Source of the DNA: Daucus carota subsp. sativus
Taxonomy: Eukaryota; Streptophyta; Magnoliopsida; Apiales; Apiaceae
Length of the DNA: 64,000 nucleotides
Direction of reading: 5' to 3'
Assembly (NCBI RefSeq): GCF_001625215.2
Contig: NC_030381.2
Span: 54,981,214-55,045,213, forward strand
Of this stretch, positions 20,852 through 32,077 are shown piece by piece. A program made the translations under genes and the position numbers. The stretch's first letter is position 1. Every line of letters starts with the position of its first letter. Below the pieces are notes generated by a model. The model made no database searches, was not told the DNA's origin, and worked only from the letters and a program-made list of their open reading frames with translations.

Positions 20852-22075
20852 TTAATTCCAGCCGATTTGTTTGAATCCTGCGAGTGAAACAAGGCTCTCC
20901 GTGTACCTGTGAAGATAATGAGTGTAACGATGATCAGCCATATCAACTCGAACAACCTTAGCCTCTTTCTTGCTGGCATTACACCAGATCCACCTGTAAT
21001 CATCATATGCTATCAGTAGTACGAGATCCCCATTGCTAAAATAGCCGTCAAAAAGATGTGCTGGCCGCGTGGGTAAATCAATACTAAACATTAGCGTCCA
21101 TGATGCCTCAACTCCACCACCTCGAAGGCATGAATCATCTTCCAACTTCCACATGTTAATCGCCTTGTTGAATCTCCGATGATCAGTCCAATCATCATAC
21201 AGTGCATTAGCCCACAGTGTTATAACCGCAATAGACTTATTATACTCGATAATACGAGTTTTAGGTCGAGCTGCATAAGAAATGAGGACGTTAACAGCAG
21301 CAGCATCAGCAGCTGCAATAGCAGCAGCAACAGCAGGAGGGAGCTTAATAGCACAATTCAACACCTCCGTGTTCAAATCAAACACCATCATGCCATCCTC
21401 CTCGACATCAAATAAAAATCCATTAACAGATACATTAAAATAGCCTTGAATGAAGCCATCATTAATGCCAATCATAAAATCCTCATTAGGAACTTTTCGC
21501 CATACATTCCTTTTCGCCGAATACACCTCAGTAGGAAGTGAAGGCCCCGATACGACACTAACAATCTTATAATCATCATCTACCGGATCATATCCAAAAC
21601 CCATAGCGCGGGAAGTACTTAAGGCACATCCCGGAACAGCTCTTGATTGTCTAGTTGCAGGATTCCACAGATAGAAACTATGTTCGCTTAGATTTTTGTG
21701 AAAGATAACACAAACAATGCCGTTAACAGAACCGATAATTGCAGAAGCAGGAGCTACTTGTCTAGACTCACCTTGAGTGTACGGATACTTGAGATCAGCC
21801 ACAATTTGACGAGAATCAACGTCCAAGACTGAAAATTTCAGTGTAGCATTTTCAGTATCTGTCATATAGGTATAGCGAGTCATGATAAGGGTTTCATCAG
21901 TTTCGGTTGCGATTGCTCGGCGGAGTTGAGCTTTGACGAAACTCCGGTCTTTAATCAGGAAAAGCCAGGTCTTGGAGACTAATTGGAACTGGAGTAAAGA
22001 TTTCACTGGCACGCGAACGAGAATCTCGCTGATGAGATCGTTGGAAAGTGTCGGATTTGGTCTGATTGGGGCCAT
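20852..22075 (-). CDS. Type II F-box/FBA protein, the only intact type II copy
   Basis: The protein is 407 residues from MAPIRPNPTL. F-box, residues 10-50 ([30 protein letters not shown]). FBA domain: GSVNGIVCVIF, FYLWNPATRQSR, MGFGYDPVDDDYKIVSVV, EVYSAKRNVWRKV, VMVNGFLF-like block, MMVFDLNTEVLNCAIKLP. Then an alanine-rich insert (AVAAAIAAADAAAV) where type I and III have acidic residues, WTLMFSIDL, GYFSNGDLVLLI and YTESLVSLAGFKQIGWN. It ends two to four residues earlier than its sisters. Expected role: SCF substrate receptor. It lies inverted relative to its sisters, followed by an inverted thaumatin copy, with a telo-box at 22138-22152 in its leader. Confidence 0.88.
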   Translation of the reverse strand: MAPIRPNPTLSNDLISEILVRVPVKSLLQFQLVSKTWLFLIKDRSFVKAQLRRAIATETDETLIMTRYTYMTDTENATLKFSVLDVDSRQIVADLKYPYTQGESRQVAPASAIIGSVNGIVCVIFHKNLSEHSFYLWNPATRQSRAVPGCALSTSRAMGFGYDPVDDDYKIVSVVSGPSLPTEVYSAKRNVWRKVPNEDFMIGINDGFIQGYFNVSVNGFLFDVEEDGMMVFDLNTEVLNCAIKLPPAVAAAIAAADAAAVNVLISYAARPKTRIIEYNKSIAVITLWANALYDDWTDHRRFNKAINMWKLEDDSCLRGGGVEASWTLMFSIDLPTRPAHLFDGYFSNGDLVLLIAYDDYRWIWCNASKKEAKVVRVDMADHRYTHYLHRYTESLVSLAGFKQIGWN

Positions 22076-23705
22076 TGCAGAGTCCGATATAATAGGTAGC
22101 GGCGGAGTGTGTGGATGGGAGAAAGAAATGCGGAAACTTTTAGGGTTAGGGTTAGCGGCCGAGTCGAGTGTCTGGATTTGATTTTTTTTTAATTGTCTTA
22201 ATAAAAAATGGTGTTCTTATCCGTTTCATTTCCTTGTATTTTTTATAAGTATATGAAATGATTATGTTTTTATGTTCTTTTTTTTATCATAAAATTGATG
22301 TATGCTAACTCAATTTTTTGATTAAACAATTAATTTTGTTAGTGATAATACATCTTTATTTGAAGTTGAAATATTAAATATTACAATTTGGTCGGTTATT
22401 CGATAAATCAGTCATTAATGTAATATATTAAAGTGATGCTCCATCTTAATTAGAACACATTTAAATTTTATAATTTAATTAAATATTCACTTGGAACTGA
22501 TAATATTTATTTTTACCATTCTAATTATAAAAATATCTATTAAAGAACTTATTAAAAATATATTAGTTTAACATTTCAATACACTAAATTCTATAGCTCT
22601 ATTGTAGATCCTCAAATAATTTTAAAGTTTAATTATAAAAAATTTATACGACATCACAAAATTTTAAATGATAAATTTCGAATAAATATTAATAATCACT
22701 CGTGAATCGCATCAGATATAAAATATCATATATCAGATTTACAATATTATTTTTATTAGAGTTAAATCATATAAAACAAGTATCATAAATTATTAATCTC
22801 TTTAAGGTCAAAAACTGTAACGTTCTACATATATGTTCACATATATACGTCTATAAATAGCATGTCAATAAATCAAGAATTATATGTATTTAACTAGTCT
22901 TAATAAGGCCTTAAGCTATTTTAAAAAGTTCTAAAATTATACACATGACATAACATTGAAAAACTATTTCGCATGAATTTTAGAAATAAAATCATATATA
23001 CGAAATCTGCGGATTTTTGTAAGTGTTTTTCCCCATTCTTGAGATTATCGGATAGATTTTTATACGTGTTAGTGAATTGAAAATCGAAAACTTTTATGAC
23101 CCACGTTCTTAAGATTACTTGTACATTAACATATCAAAATTTCACTTCAATCCGTGAATTTTGATTGCCACGGCATATTCCAAATCATTTTTATTTTATT
23201 TTCAATTTCTACGTTAGTGTTGACTAATATCTTGTAGATTGAATGTATGATATTGGATTTTGATCAAAACCTGTGTTTTAACGAACTAAACTATCCGTTC
23301 TAATTTGTACATAAACCCTTGTTAGGTTTCACGCAGTTTTAGCCGCTCTTCCGCAACCCGGATAAATTCGAGAACGCTTTTTCTATCAAAAACGACAACA
23401 AAAACATAAAGATACTTTTTGAAACCCATTTTTTATAAAATATCTGTATATATTAATTTGATTGAAATTGATCTTAATTGTCAACCCATCGTTCATGTTC
23501 AAGAACAAAGTAATAGATCGAGATGACTTGGATTGAACCTGTGACACCTTTTACCCAAAACAAACAAGGATGAATTGATCTATATAATCACTATGTTGAA
23601 TTTTTGTTTTCCACTTCGTTACCTCATGCATCAATGTATAAGGTCTATATAAAATTTATATGAGCATTTAATCTCTTTGATCCTATTGAACAAATAACAT
23701 ATATA

Positions 23706-23770
<65 letters not shown>

Positions 23771-24551
23771 CGATCACATAAAAATTTTAAATATATTTTA
23801 TACACGTATTAGATATAGAATGATACCTATGGCAAATTAAATGTGTAGTTTTCATGATTATTCGGGATAACCGGGATGTTTTTTTTATGTTGTAAGAAGA
23901 CATTTATTTACCTTATAATTGTATAATTTAAGTTGAATTAGGAATTCCGTGTACAAGTTCTTAACGGCACATGCATCTAATCATATTATTATTTTCTAGT
24001 GCTACTCGACAACAAAATCATCTTTAATATCTATAATACTCGGCATAGATATATTTAATATAATAAACAATAGTAAAATTAGAAATAAAAGTAAGATAAC
24101 TAAAATTACTTAACAAGTACACAACTAAAATAAATTTCTAGTTCATTAAATGATTATAATTTGGAGCATGTAATAAAAATGATTTGTTGTCGGTCATGTT
24201 GAATTTGATCAAGAAACATTCAGTCACGAGATATATATATAGATCCAGGTAACGATCGATAGAAATGTGAATAATACAAGATCAATCAAATCAAAAATTA
24301 TTTAGAAAAAACAATTACGGGAACATTTTAACCAACATAGTTTACTGAAATCTATAACCTAACTCGAACATAGATAGTTGATTGAATATGGAAAGTTAAC
24401 AACAAAGGCAACACTCTGTAGCTATCTATCTAGAGCAGATGAATATAGCCAATCTATCAAAACTGACTACAATACATACCAATGGTGACTAACAAGACAG
24501 AGTTGCTTCATTTGTATGTAGCATAAAATTACCACAATCAGTTATGTTTAC
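22076..24551. other. Spacer: inverted copy of type II upstream DNA, then unrelated AT-rich DNA
   Basis: 22076-23235 is the reverse complement of the type II side of the divergent spacer (compare about 6350-7464 and 30770-31925). Similarity stops near 23235, an inversion border. 23240-24170 is AT-rich with a long TA microsatellite. 23940-24040 matches the two flanks of the repeat at 26585-27385 and so is its empty site. 24140-24551 is the 3' flank shared by type I genes (compare 28097-28511). No gene is supported. Confidence 0.65.
23701..23769. repeat. TG/TA dinucleotide microsatellite
   Basis: A short TG run grades into an uninterrupted TA run of about 50 bases. Likely polymorphic. Confidence 0.95.
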
Positions 24552-25799
24552 TTAATTATCATCATCGCGGCCATTCCAGTCCTTAATCTGTTCGAATCCT
24601 GGGAGTGAAACCAGGCTCTCTGTATACCTTTCAACACGATGAGTGTAATGATGATCAGCCATCTCAACTCGAGCAATCTTGGCCTCTTTCTTGTCAGCAT
24701 CACACGAGATCCACATGTGATGATCATCAGCATCATTTCTTATTAGTAGTAGGAGTTCCCCATTGCTGAAATAGCCATTTAGAAGTATTCCTGACATCTC
24801 CAAATCAATACAAAACATTATCGTCCATGATGCCTCAACTCCACCACCTTTAAGGCATGCATCATCATCCAGCCTCCACATGTTAATCTTCTTGTCCAAA
24901 TATCTCCAACCATTTCTGTCATCATTCGATGCATCAGCCCACAACGTAATGACAACAATAGACTTATCAAGCTCGATAATACGAGTTTCAGGTTGAGCAT
25001 CATAAAAATCCTCGTCAAAGTCGTCCTCATCATCATCACCATCAACACCAACACCGCCAGCAGCAACAACAGGGAGCTTAATAGCACAATTCATGACCTC
25101 CTTGTTCAAATCAAACACCATCATTACACCCTTCTCAATACCACACAAAAATCCATTAACACACACATGGAAATGCCATAGAAAGAAGTCATCAGGGCCG
25201 TCCATCGGATCAGGCACTTTTCGCCATACATTCCTATTAGCCGAATACACTTCAGCCGGAAGAGAAGGCCCTGATACAACAACAACAATCTTATAATCCC
25301 CGTCTACCGGATCATAACCAAAACCAATAGCGCGGGATGTACTCAAGCCCCTTCCAGGAATAACACTTGATGATTGTCTAGTAGCAGGATTCCAAAGAAA
25401 GAATCTATCCATGCGTGAAGTTTCGTGAAGGACAACACAAACAATGCCATTAGCAGAACCAACAACTGTTAAAGGAGGCAGGGATCTAGACTCACCTTGA
25501 GAATACGGATACTTAATTTCAGACACAATTTGTTTCGAGTCCACGTCAAAGAGTGATAACTTCAGCTTAGCACTTTCCGTCAAAGTGGAACATGAATAGC
25601 GGAGAATCATAAGAGTTTCATCAGATCCGCTTCTGATTGCTCGGCGGAGTTGGGCTTTGACGAAGACGGGGTTTTTGATTAAGGAAAGCCAGGTTTTGGA
25701 GACTAGTTGGAACTGAATTAGTGATTTCACTGGCACGCGGACGAGAATCTCGCTGATGAGATCGTTGGAAAGTGTTGGATTTGGTCTGAGAGGCTTCAT
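24552..25799 (-). CDS. Type I F-box/FBA protein
   Basis: Start at 25799 (MKPLRPNPTL), giving 415 residues; an upstream Met at 25829 would add ten. F-box, residues ~9-49 ([30 protein letters not shown]). FBA domain: VVGSANGIVCVVL, RFFLWNPATRQSS, IGFGYDPVDGDYKIVVVV, SLPAEVYSANRNVWRKVPDP, FHVCVNGFLCGIEK, MMVFDLNKEVMNCAIKLPV. The insert after IKLP is glycine/acidic (GGVGVDGDDDEDDFDEDFYD). Then RIIELDKSIVVITLWAD, CLKGGGVEASWTIMF, GYFSNGELLLLI, WISCDADKKEAKI, YTESLVSLPGFEQIKDWNG. Complete and uninterrupted. The promoter side contains a TGGGCC element inside a 71-bp tandem duplication. Expected to be an SCF substrate receptor; substrate unknown. Confidence 0.88.
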   Translation of the reverse strand: MKPLRPNPTLSNDLISEILVRVPVKSLIQFQLVSKTWLSLIKNPVFVKAQLRRAIRSGSDETLMILRYSCSTLTESAKLKLSLFDVDSKQIVSEIKYPYSQGESRSLPPLTVVGSANGIVCVVLHETSRMDRFFLWNPATRQSSSVIPGRGLSTSRAIGFGYDPVDGDYKIVVVVSGPSLPAEVYSANRNVWRKVPDPMDGPDDFFLWHFHVCVNGFLCGIEKGVMMVFDLNKEVMNCAIKLPVVAAGGVGVDGDDDEDDFDEDFYDAQPETRIIELDKSIVVITLWADASNDDRNGWRYLDKKINMWRLDDDACLKGGGVEASWTIMFCIDLEMSGILLNGYFSNGELLLLIRNDADDHHMWISCDADKKEAKIARVEMADHHYTHRVERYTESLVSLPGFEQIKDWNGRDDDN

Positions 25800-25935
25800 T
25801 TTTGAGTAGGAGTGAATGACGGCGGTCACTGCAGATGGTATGAGTGAAATGGGGAAACTAATTAGGTTTAGGGTTTAACTTTATTCTTACAATATATTCA
25901 AATGGGCTGGCGATTGTAATTTAAAAGCTCCATTT

Positions 25936-26077
25936 GGGCCCATTTATTTGAAAGTGTCTTGTGAGCAAGAGCGACTCCAGCCTTCTAAACTCACAAACAA
26001 AATGTAGGGCCCATTTATTTGAAAGTGTCTTTTGAGCAAGAGCGACTCCACCCTTCTAAACTCACAAACAAAATGTA
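25936..26077. repeat. 71-bp tandem duplication upstream of type I gene
   Basis: Units 25936-26006 and 26007-26077 begin GGGCCCATTTATTTGAAAGT and are almost identical. Each contains GGGCCCA (site II-like) and AGAGCGACTCCA, the latter resembling a MITE terminus also seen upstream of the other type I genes (about 5529, 29931). Confidence 0.85.
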
Positions 26078-26584
26078 TAGTTGTTATCATTCAAATAAAA
26101 AATAATAATATGAAAAATAAATGTACTCATGTTGTCCACTCTATTAAAAAATATATTGTCAATATAAAATGTTTGGTTATATTTGGTCAACCTTACACAT
26201 GTGTAGAAAAATTACCGATCATCTATTATCATATTAAAATAATATATTTTATTTATAACAATTAAAATAATAATTACGTATCATTTAGTAAACCATTTTT
26301 AGCGAACACCCCCATTATATTATTATATTAGCTAATAAATATCTTAAGATTTCTCAAATTTAACATTTTAAATTATATGAATATTGAGTTTCGAATTTAG
26401 CTTTAAATTGTTAAATTTCTAGAAAAATATATATGAGATACACTTTTACACAGTCTAAATTCGTTATATACAACCAAAGATAAACAAAATAGTAATTTAA
26501 TAAAAATACTAATTTTTGCAAGTTATTTTGCAATTTTATTAGGGATTCCTTGTGACCGGCACATGCATCTAATCATATTATTAT

Positions 26585-27385
26585 TAAGGGCTTTTTTTTT
26601 TACAAATACCCAATTCAAAAGATTTTTTACAAAAATACTGTCACTTTTTAAAACAAATTGCAAAAATACTATACTTCAAAAAATATTTGCAAAAATACGG
26701 AAGTTGCATATGCAACCATATGTGCAACTCCTAGCAACCATATATGCAACCACAAATTCAATTTTGAAAAAATCTTTTGAAAATTACATTTATTTGCATA
26801 ATAAGTTTTAAGTGGTTGCAAGTAAGCACCCTACTGGGCCAAAAATAATATTACAAACTCACAAAGATAAAATCAACTAAAACAACTCAAAAATCAACTC
26901 AAATCAACCATCACCAACCAATACTTACAGTCTCTTTATATCTTTGTACTTCTCTCTCTTTCTCTTTCTCGATCTGCCTTCTCATCTCCTTGGTCTTGAC
27001 GCTGCCATTTTGCCGACCCATCAACATCGACGCGCCGCTGACAAACAAAAAAACCACCGTGAGCAATCAACCACACAAATACATACAACCACCAACAACA
27101 CAGCCTTTAGTTGAGTTTAAATCAATTATGATTTCTCCAAAATCTGAAACCGAGTTCATCTTATCTATGAGAGAGATTAAAGAAAGAGATTCATTCTGAT
27201 TGAAAGAGAGCGAGAAGACGGAGTGGGAAAGAGAGATGAGAGAGGCATAAAGAATGAAAGATAGGGGACCGTATATTTGCAAAACGTAAGTATGTAGTAA
27301 ACGTAAATCTGCAAGCTTTTTGAGGTGATAGTATTATTGTATTTGTATGTCAAAAAGAGATATATTTGATAAATTTCCTATTATT
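26585..27385 (-). mobile_element. Dispersed non-autonomous repeat, inverted copy
   Basis: Reverse-complement of the family at 15838-16765: it starts AGGGCTTTTTTTTTTACAAA and ends ATATTTGATAAATTTCCT. The sequence flanking it (catctaatcatattattatt on the left, tagtactcagacggcaaaat on the right) is continuous at about 23975-24020, so the empty site is in the window. TATTATT repeats on both sides suggest a target duplication. ORFs inside have no recognised domain. Confidence 0.65.
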
Positions 27386-27426
27386 TTATCATAGTACTCA
27401 GACGGCAAAATCATCTTTAATATATA

Positions 27427-28085
27427 CTAGCCTATAACCCCTGCGAAGCACGGGCAATATATAATTTGTAATTTATTATTTAAATTTTAATACATTTTAT
27501 TAATATTTAAGTATTAATGAGTTGAATTTTCATTAAATTATATTAACCAACTGATTATACGCGAAAATTTAACTTTTATAATTTATTATCTATTTATAAA
27601 TATTTTTCTGTTATTAATATGTGATGATTATTATTCAATTAATTTTGAATCAGATTTTTCATATCTTGTATATTTTCATATGTAAGAAAAAAGATATTTA
27701 TTGTGTAACAGAGTATTCAGATTAAAGAGGCTCTAAGCTGGATTAAGGTTCAGAGGTGGAAGGCTGTTGTCATTGAATCGGACAGCTTGGTTGCAGTTCA
27801 GGCGCTCCGTAGCAAGGTGAGGATGGTGTCTCCATTTGGTGCTATTATAACGGAGTGTCGAAGCTTGTTAGCTGAACAAAACACAGTGTCGGTGTCTTTT
27901 ATTAGACGATCTGCTAATATGGTTGCACATGAGTTAGCTCGTGCATCATATTCTTTCCCAGATCGATTGTTCAATAGGAGTTCTGTTCCTATTGAAGTGG
28001 CTAAGACCTTGGATAGCGATTTATGTTAATGAAATTTAGAATACGTTAGAGTTAAAAAAGGTTATATCAAGGTCAATATTTCTAG
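27427..28085 (-). mobile_element. Putative Helitron, 3' end at 27427
   Basis: On the minus strand the left edge reads GCCCGTGCTTCGCAGGGG (hairpin, one mismatch), eight or nine bases, then CTAG followed by T. That is the layout of a Helitron 3' terminus (hairpin, then CTRR before T). The flanks line up with 24040-24140, which lacks it, so the body ends before about 28095. I could not fix the 5' TC end, so 28085 is approximate. The element carries a reverse-transcriptase-associated RNase H fragment. Confidence 0.5.
27709..28029 (+). pseudogene. LINE-type RNase H domain fragment (RVT_3)
   Basis: Open frame 27709-28029: IKEALSWIKVQRWKAVVIES then DSLVAVQAL, FGAIITECRSLL, VSFIRRSANMVAHELARAS, and a natural stop after TLDSDLC. 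This is the C-terminal half of the RNase H-like domain found at the end of plant LINE polyproteins and in small host-derived relatives; the ESD and the H of VAHELAR are catalytic-type residues. The N-terminal half and the reverse transcriptase are missing, so it is a captured fragment. It sits inside the putative Helitron. Confidence 0.75.
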
Positions 28086-28511
28086 TATGTTTTTTCTCAT
28101 TAAATGATTATAATTTAGAGCATGTCATAAAAATGATTTATCGTGGGTCAGTATTTTGAGTTTGATCAAAAAATTAACATTGTGTCACCAGAAATATATA
28201 GATCTGCATCCAGATAGCGATAGGAATGTGAATAATACAAGATCAATCAGATCAAAAATAATTTAGAAAAAAACAATTAAGGGAACATTTTAACCAACTT
28301 AGTTTACTAAAATCTATGCTAGCCCGAACATAGATAGTGACCAGTAATACTGGTGGAAAGTTAACAACAAACGCAACACTGTGGCCATCTATCTAGAGCA
28401 GATAAATATTGCTGAGCTATCAAAAGTGACTACAATAACATACCAAGGGTGACTAACAAAGGTTGCTTCATTTGTATGTAGCATAATAATACCAGAATCA
28501 GCGGTGTTTAC
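28030..28511. other. 3' flank of type I F-box gene
   Basis: It matches 24140-24551 closely from about 28097. No gene. The left 65 bases are the end of the putative Helitron. Confidence 0.6.
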
Positions 28512-29753
28512 TTAATTATCATCATCGCGGCCATTCCAGTCCTTAATCTGTTTGAATCCTGGGAGTGAAACCAGGCTCTCTGTATACCTTGCAAGACGGT
28601 GAGTGTAAAGATGACCAGCCATCTCAACTCGAGCAATCTTGACCTCTTTCTTGTCAGCATCACACGAGATCCACATGCGATCATCATGATTTCTTATTAG
28701 TAGTAGGAGTTCCCCATTGCTGAAATAGCCATTATAGAGTACTGCTGGCATCGCTAAATCAATACTAAACATTATCGTCCATGATGCCTCAACTCCACCA
28801 CCTTTCAGGCATGCATCATCATCCAGCCTCCACATGTTAATCTTCTTGTTCAATCTCCCACCAGTTCTATCACCATTCAATGCATCAGCCCACAACGTAA
28901 TGACAGCAATAGACTTATCAAGCTCAATAATATGAGTTTCAGGCTGAGCATCATAATACTCCTCATCATAGTCATCATCATTATCACCAACAACACCAAC
29001 ACCGCCAGCAGCAACAACAGGGAGCTTAATAGCACAATTCATGACCTCCTTGTTCAAATCAAACACCATCATCCCTACGCCCTTGTCAATACCACATAAA
29101 AATCCATTAACACACACATTGAAATGGCCACTTAAGAAGTCATCAGGGCTGTCAATCGGATCAGACACTTCTCGCCATACATTCTTATTAGCTGAAAACA
29201 CCTCAGCTGGAAGAGAAGGCCCTGATACAACCCTAACAATCTTATAATCCCCATCTACAGGATCATAACCAAAACCTAGAGCGCGGGGTTTACTCAAGCC
29301 CCTACCAGGAACAACTATTAATGATTGTCTAGTAGCAGGATTCCACAGGAAGAATCTATTAATTAGGTGTGAAGTTTCGAAGAGAACCACACAAACAATG
29401 CCATTAGCAGAACCAACAAGTGTTAAACGAGGCACGGATCTAGACTCACCTTGAGAATAGGGATACCTAGTTTCAGACACAATTTGACGAGAGTCAACGT
29501 CAAAGAGTGATAACTTCAGCTTAGCACTTTCCGTCGAAGTGGAACATGAATAGCGGACAATCATAAGAGTTTCATCAGATCCGCTTCTGATTGCTCGGCG
29601 GAGTTGGGCTTTGACGAAGACCGGGTCTTTGATTAGGGAAAGCCAGGTTTTGGAGACTAGTTGGAACTGAATTAGGGATTTCACTGGCACGCGTACGAGA
29701 ATCTCGCTGATGAGATCGTCGGAGAGTGTTGGATTTGGTCTGATAGGCTTCAT
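28512..29753 (-). CDS. Type I F-box/FBA protein, intact sister of the LTR-broken copy
   Basis: The protein is 413 residues from MKPIRPNPTL. F-box, residues 9-49 ([26 protein letters not shown]). FBA domain: LVGSANGIVCVVL, FFLWNPATRQS, LGFGYDPVDGDYKIVRVV, EVFSANKNVWREV, FNVCVNGFLCGIDKG, MMVFDLNKEVMNCAIKLPV. The insert GGVGVVGDNDDDYDEEYYD follows, then IIELDKSIAVITLWADALNG, CLKGGGVEASWTIMFSIDL, WISCDADKKEVKI and YTESLVSLPGFKQIKDWNG. It is nearly the same as 4463-5343 across their shared part, so that gene's loss is recent relative to the cassette duplication. It faces away from the type II gene at 32078 across a 2.3-kb spacer. Confidence 0.9.
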   Translation of the reverse strand: MKPIRPNPTLSDDLISEILVRVPVKSLIQFQLVSKTWLSLIKDPVFVKAQLRRAIRSGSDETLMIVRYSCSTSTESAKLKLSLFDVDSRQIVSETRYPYSQGESRSVPRLTLVGSANGIVCVVLFETSHLINRFFLWNPATRQSLIVVPGRGLSKPRALGFGYDPVDGDYKIVRVVSGPSLPAEVFSANKNVWREVSDPIDSPDDFLSGHFNVCVNGFLCGIDKGVGMMVFDLNKEVMNCAIKLPVVAAGGVGVVGDNDDDYDEEYYDAQPETHIIELDKSIAVITLWADALNGDRTGGRLNKKINMWRLDDDACLKGGGVEASWTIMFSIDLAMPAVLYNGYFSNGELLLLIRNHDDRMWISCDADKKEVKIARVEMAGHLYTHRLARYTESLVSLPGFKQIKDWNGRDDDN

Positions 29754-32077
29754 TTTTGAGTTCGGAGTGAATGACGGCGGTCACTGCAGAGGGAAATGCG
29801 GAAACTAATTAGGGTTAGGGTCTGCTTTGTTTTTATAACATATTCAAATGGGCTGGTCTATTGTAATTTATATAAGAGCTCCTTTTGAGCCCATTTATTT
29901 TTATATTTGATTGAAAGTTTCTTGAGAACAAGAGTGTCTCCAACAAACCCTTGACAATATATATATATAGGTGCTATCATATAAATAAACAATAATAATA
30001 GGAAAATATATATATATTTATAGTGATCCGGTCAATATAAAATGATTGATTATACTTGGATAACCTCTAAAGATGTGTGGCAAGATTGCTTATCATATAT
30101 TATCATATTAAAATAATATATTTTATTTATAATAATTAAAATAATAATTATGTATCGATGGAATAGAAAGATACAAATAATATTTCAGTTGCTTTTAATT
30201 AATTTTGACTTTAGTTGATTTTCATGTTGTTTTTGTGATGTTAATACTAATCTCATACATAAACTCATATTTGGATCTTTGTAAACACTTGGAACTTATT
30301 ATGTAATTGAATATAATATTTAATAAAAAAAATTAAAATTGAATTTGTGGTTGCTAGCAGTTGCAAATGCAATATCGTAATTTTGAAAAACAAATCAAAA
30401 AAATAATATTTTCACAATTTTTATTTGAAAGATTGTGTTTTGGCACAATTTTTAAAAAGTTACAATATTTTTGAGAAAAACTTTTCAAACTTAATTAGTA
30501 CTTTGTGAAAACAACCCTAAACAAAATTCAAGAGAAAAATCAAATGTATTCACATATATAGCAGGCACTTTTATTTATTTTCTTAAATTAAATTTGAGAT
30601 AATTAATTCGTTATTCCCTCAACTTTAGACTGTTTATGATTTAGGTCACGCAACTAAAAGGTCCAATAAATATGTCCTCCAATTTTTTTTGAAAAAAAAA
30701 AAAGAACTCATCACGTTCTTTTGTTAGAATTTGACTAACGAATGTTAGTTAATGTTGACATGAAAATCGAAAATAAAATAAAAATGACCTCGAAAATGAT
30801 GTGGCTATCAAAATTCACGGATTGAAGTGATATTTTGATATGTTAATCTATGCGTCAAGAACAACAGTGCTGAAAGTTTTCGATTTTGAGTTCACTAACG
30901 TGTAGAAATCTACCCGATAATCTCAAGAATGGGAAAAAACATGTTCAAAATCCGCAAATTTCATATATATGTTTTTGTTTCTAAAATTTATAGAAATAGT
31001 GTGATTATTCATACATATGATTTTATTTCTAAAATTCATATTTGAAATATTTTTTCAATGTTATAATTTTAAAATTTTTTGACATAACTAATGAGACTTA
31101 TTAAGAGTACTAGTTAAATAAATGAAATTCTTAACATATCGACATGATTTATGGACATATATACATGAATACGACATAGTTTTTGATTTGAAGGAAATTA
31201 ATATGTTTTTGATGATGTTATAATCTTAGAACTTTTTGACATATCTGATGAGATTTATTAGGATTAGTTAAATACATGAAATTCTTGACATATCAACATG
31301 ATTTATGGACGTATATACGTGAAGACGACATAGTTTTTGACATGAAGGAGATTAATATTTTTTTGATACTTATTTATATGATTTAGCTCTAATAAAAATA
31401 ATATTACAAATTTGATATATGATATCTTGTACTGATGTGATTCACGAGTAATTTTTAAGATTTATTTGAAATTTATCATTCAAAATTTTGTAATGTAGCA
31501 TAAAATTTTATAGTTATGTTTTAAATTTATTTGAGAATCTGTAATACAATTAAAGAAATCAGTTCATTGCAATGTTAAAATAGCAAATCTATTTTTAAAT
31601 AAGTTCTTTAATAGAATTTTTAATAATTAGAATGGTTAAAATATATATAATCAATCCCAAATGATATATTTAAATTATTAAATTTAAATGTGTACTAATT
31701 AAGATAGAGTAACATTTTAAAATATATTACAGTACTATATTTTTAACGAACAACCGACCAAGATGATCCGAATATTTTGTATTTCAATTTCTATAATAGA
31801 TGTTATTATTTACTAGCAAAATTATTTAATCTAAAAAATATATGTATTAACATATATTAATTTTATGATTAAAATAAAACAACCTAAAAACATAATCATT
31901 ATAGATACATATACAAAATACAAGGAAATGAAACCGATAAGAATACCATTTTTTATTAAGACATTTAAAAAAACAATACACTCCGCCGCTAACCCTAACC
32001 CTAAAACTTTGAGCATTTCCGTTCTCCCATCCACACACTCCGCCGTCATCAACTGAGTGATTCAATCGGACTCTGCA
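29754..32077. other. AT-rich divergent spacer, second cassette
   Basis: Co-linear with 5344-7942 but without the MITE at 7467-7778. It holds a telo-box for each gene (29809-29820 minus; 31991-32005 plus), a diverged repeat copy (about 30130-30530) and the tandem-duplicated block (about 31080-31370). No gene is seen. Confidence 0.75.

Noticed and set aside
24818..25087. Met/Leu-rich ORFs overlapping F-box genes in other frames (also 41047-41283, 37890-38249, 47742-48161)
   Set aside because: They are frame shadows of Asp/Val-rich FBA coding sequence. The conserved frame is the F-box one.
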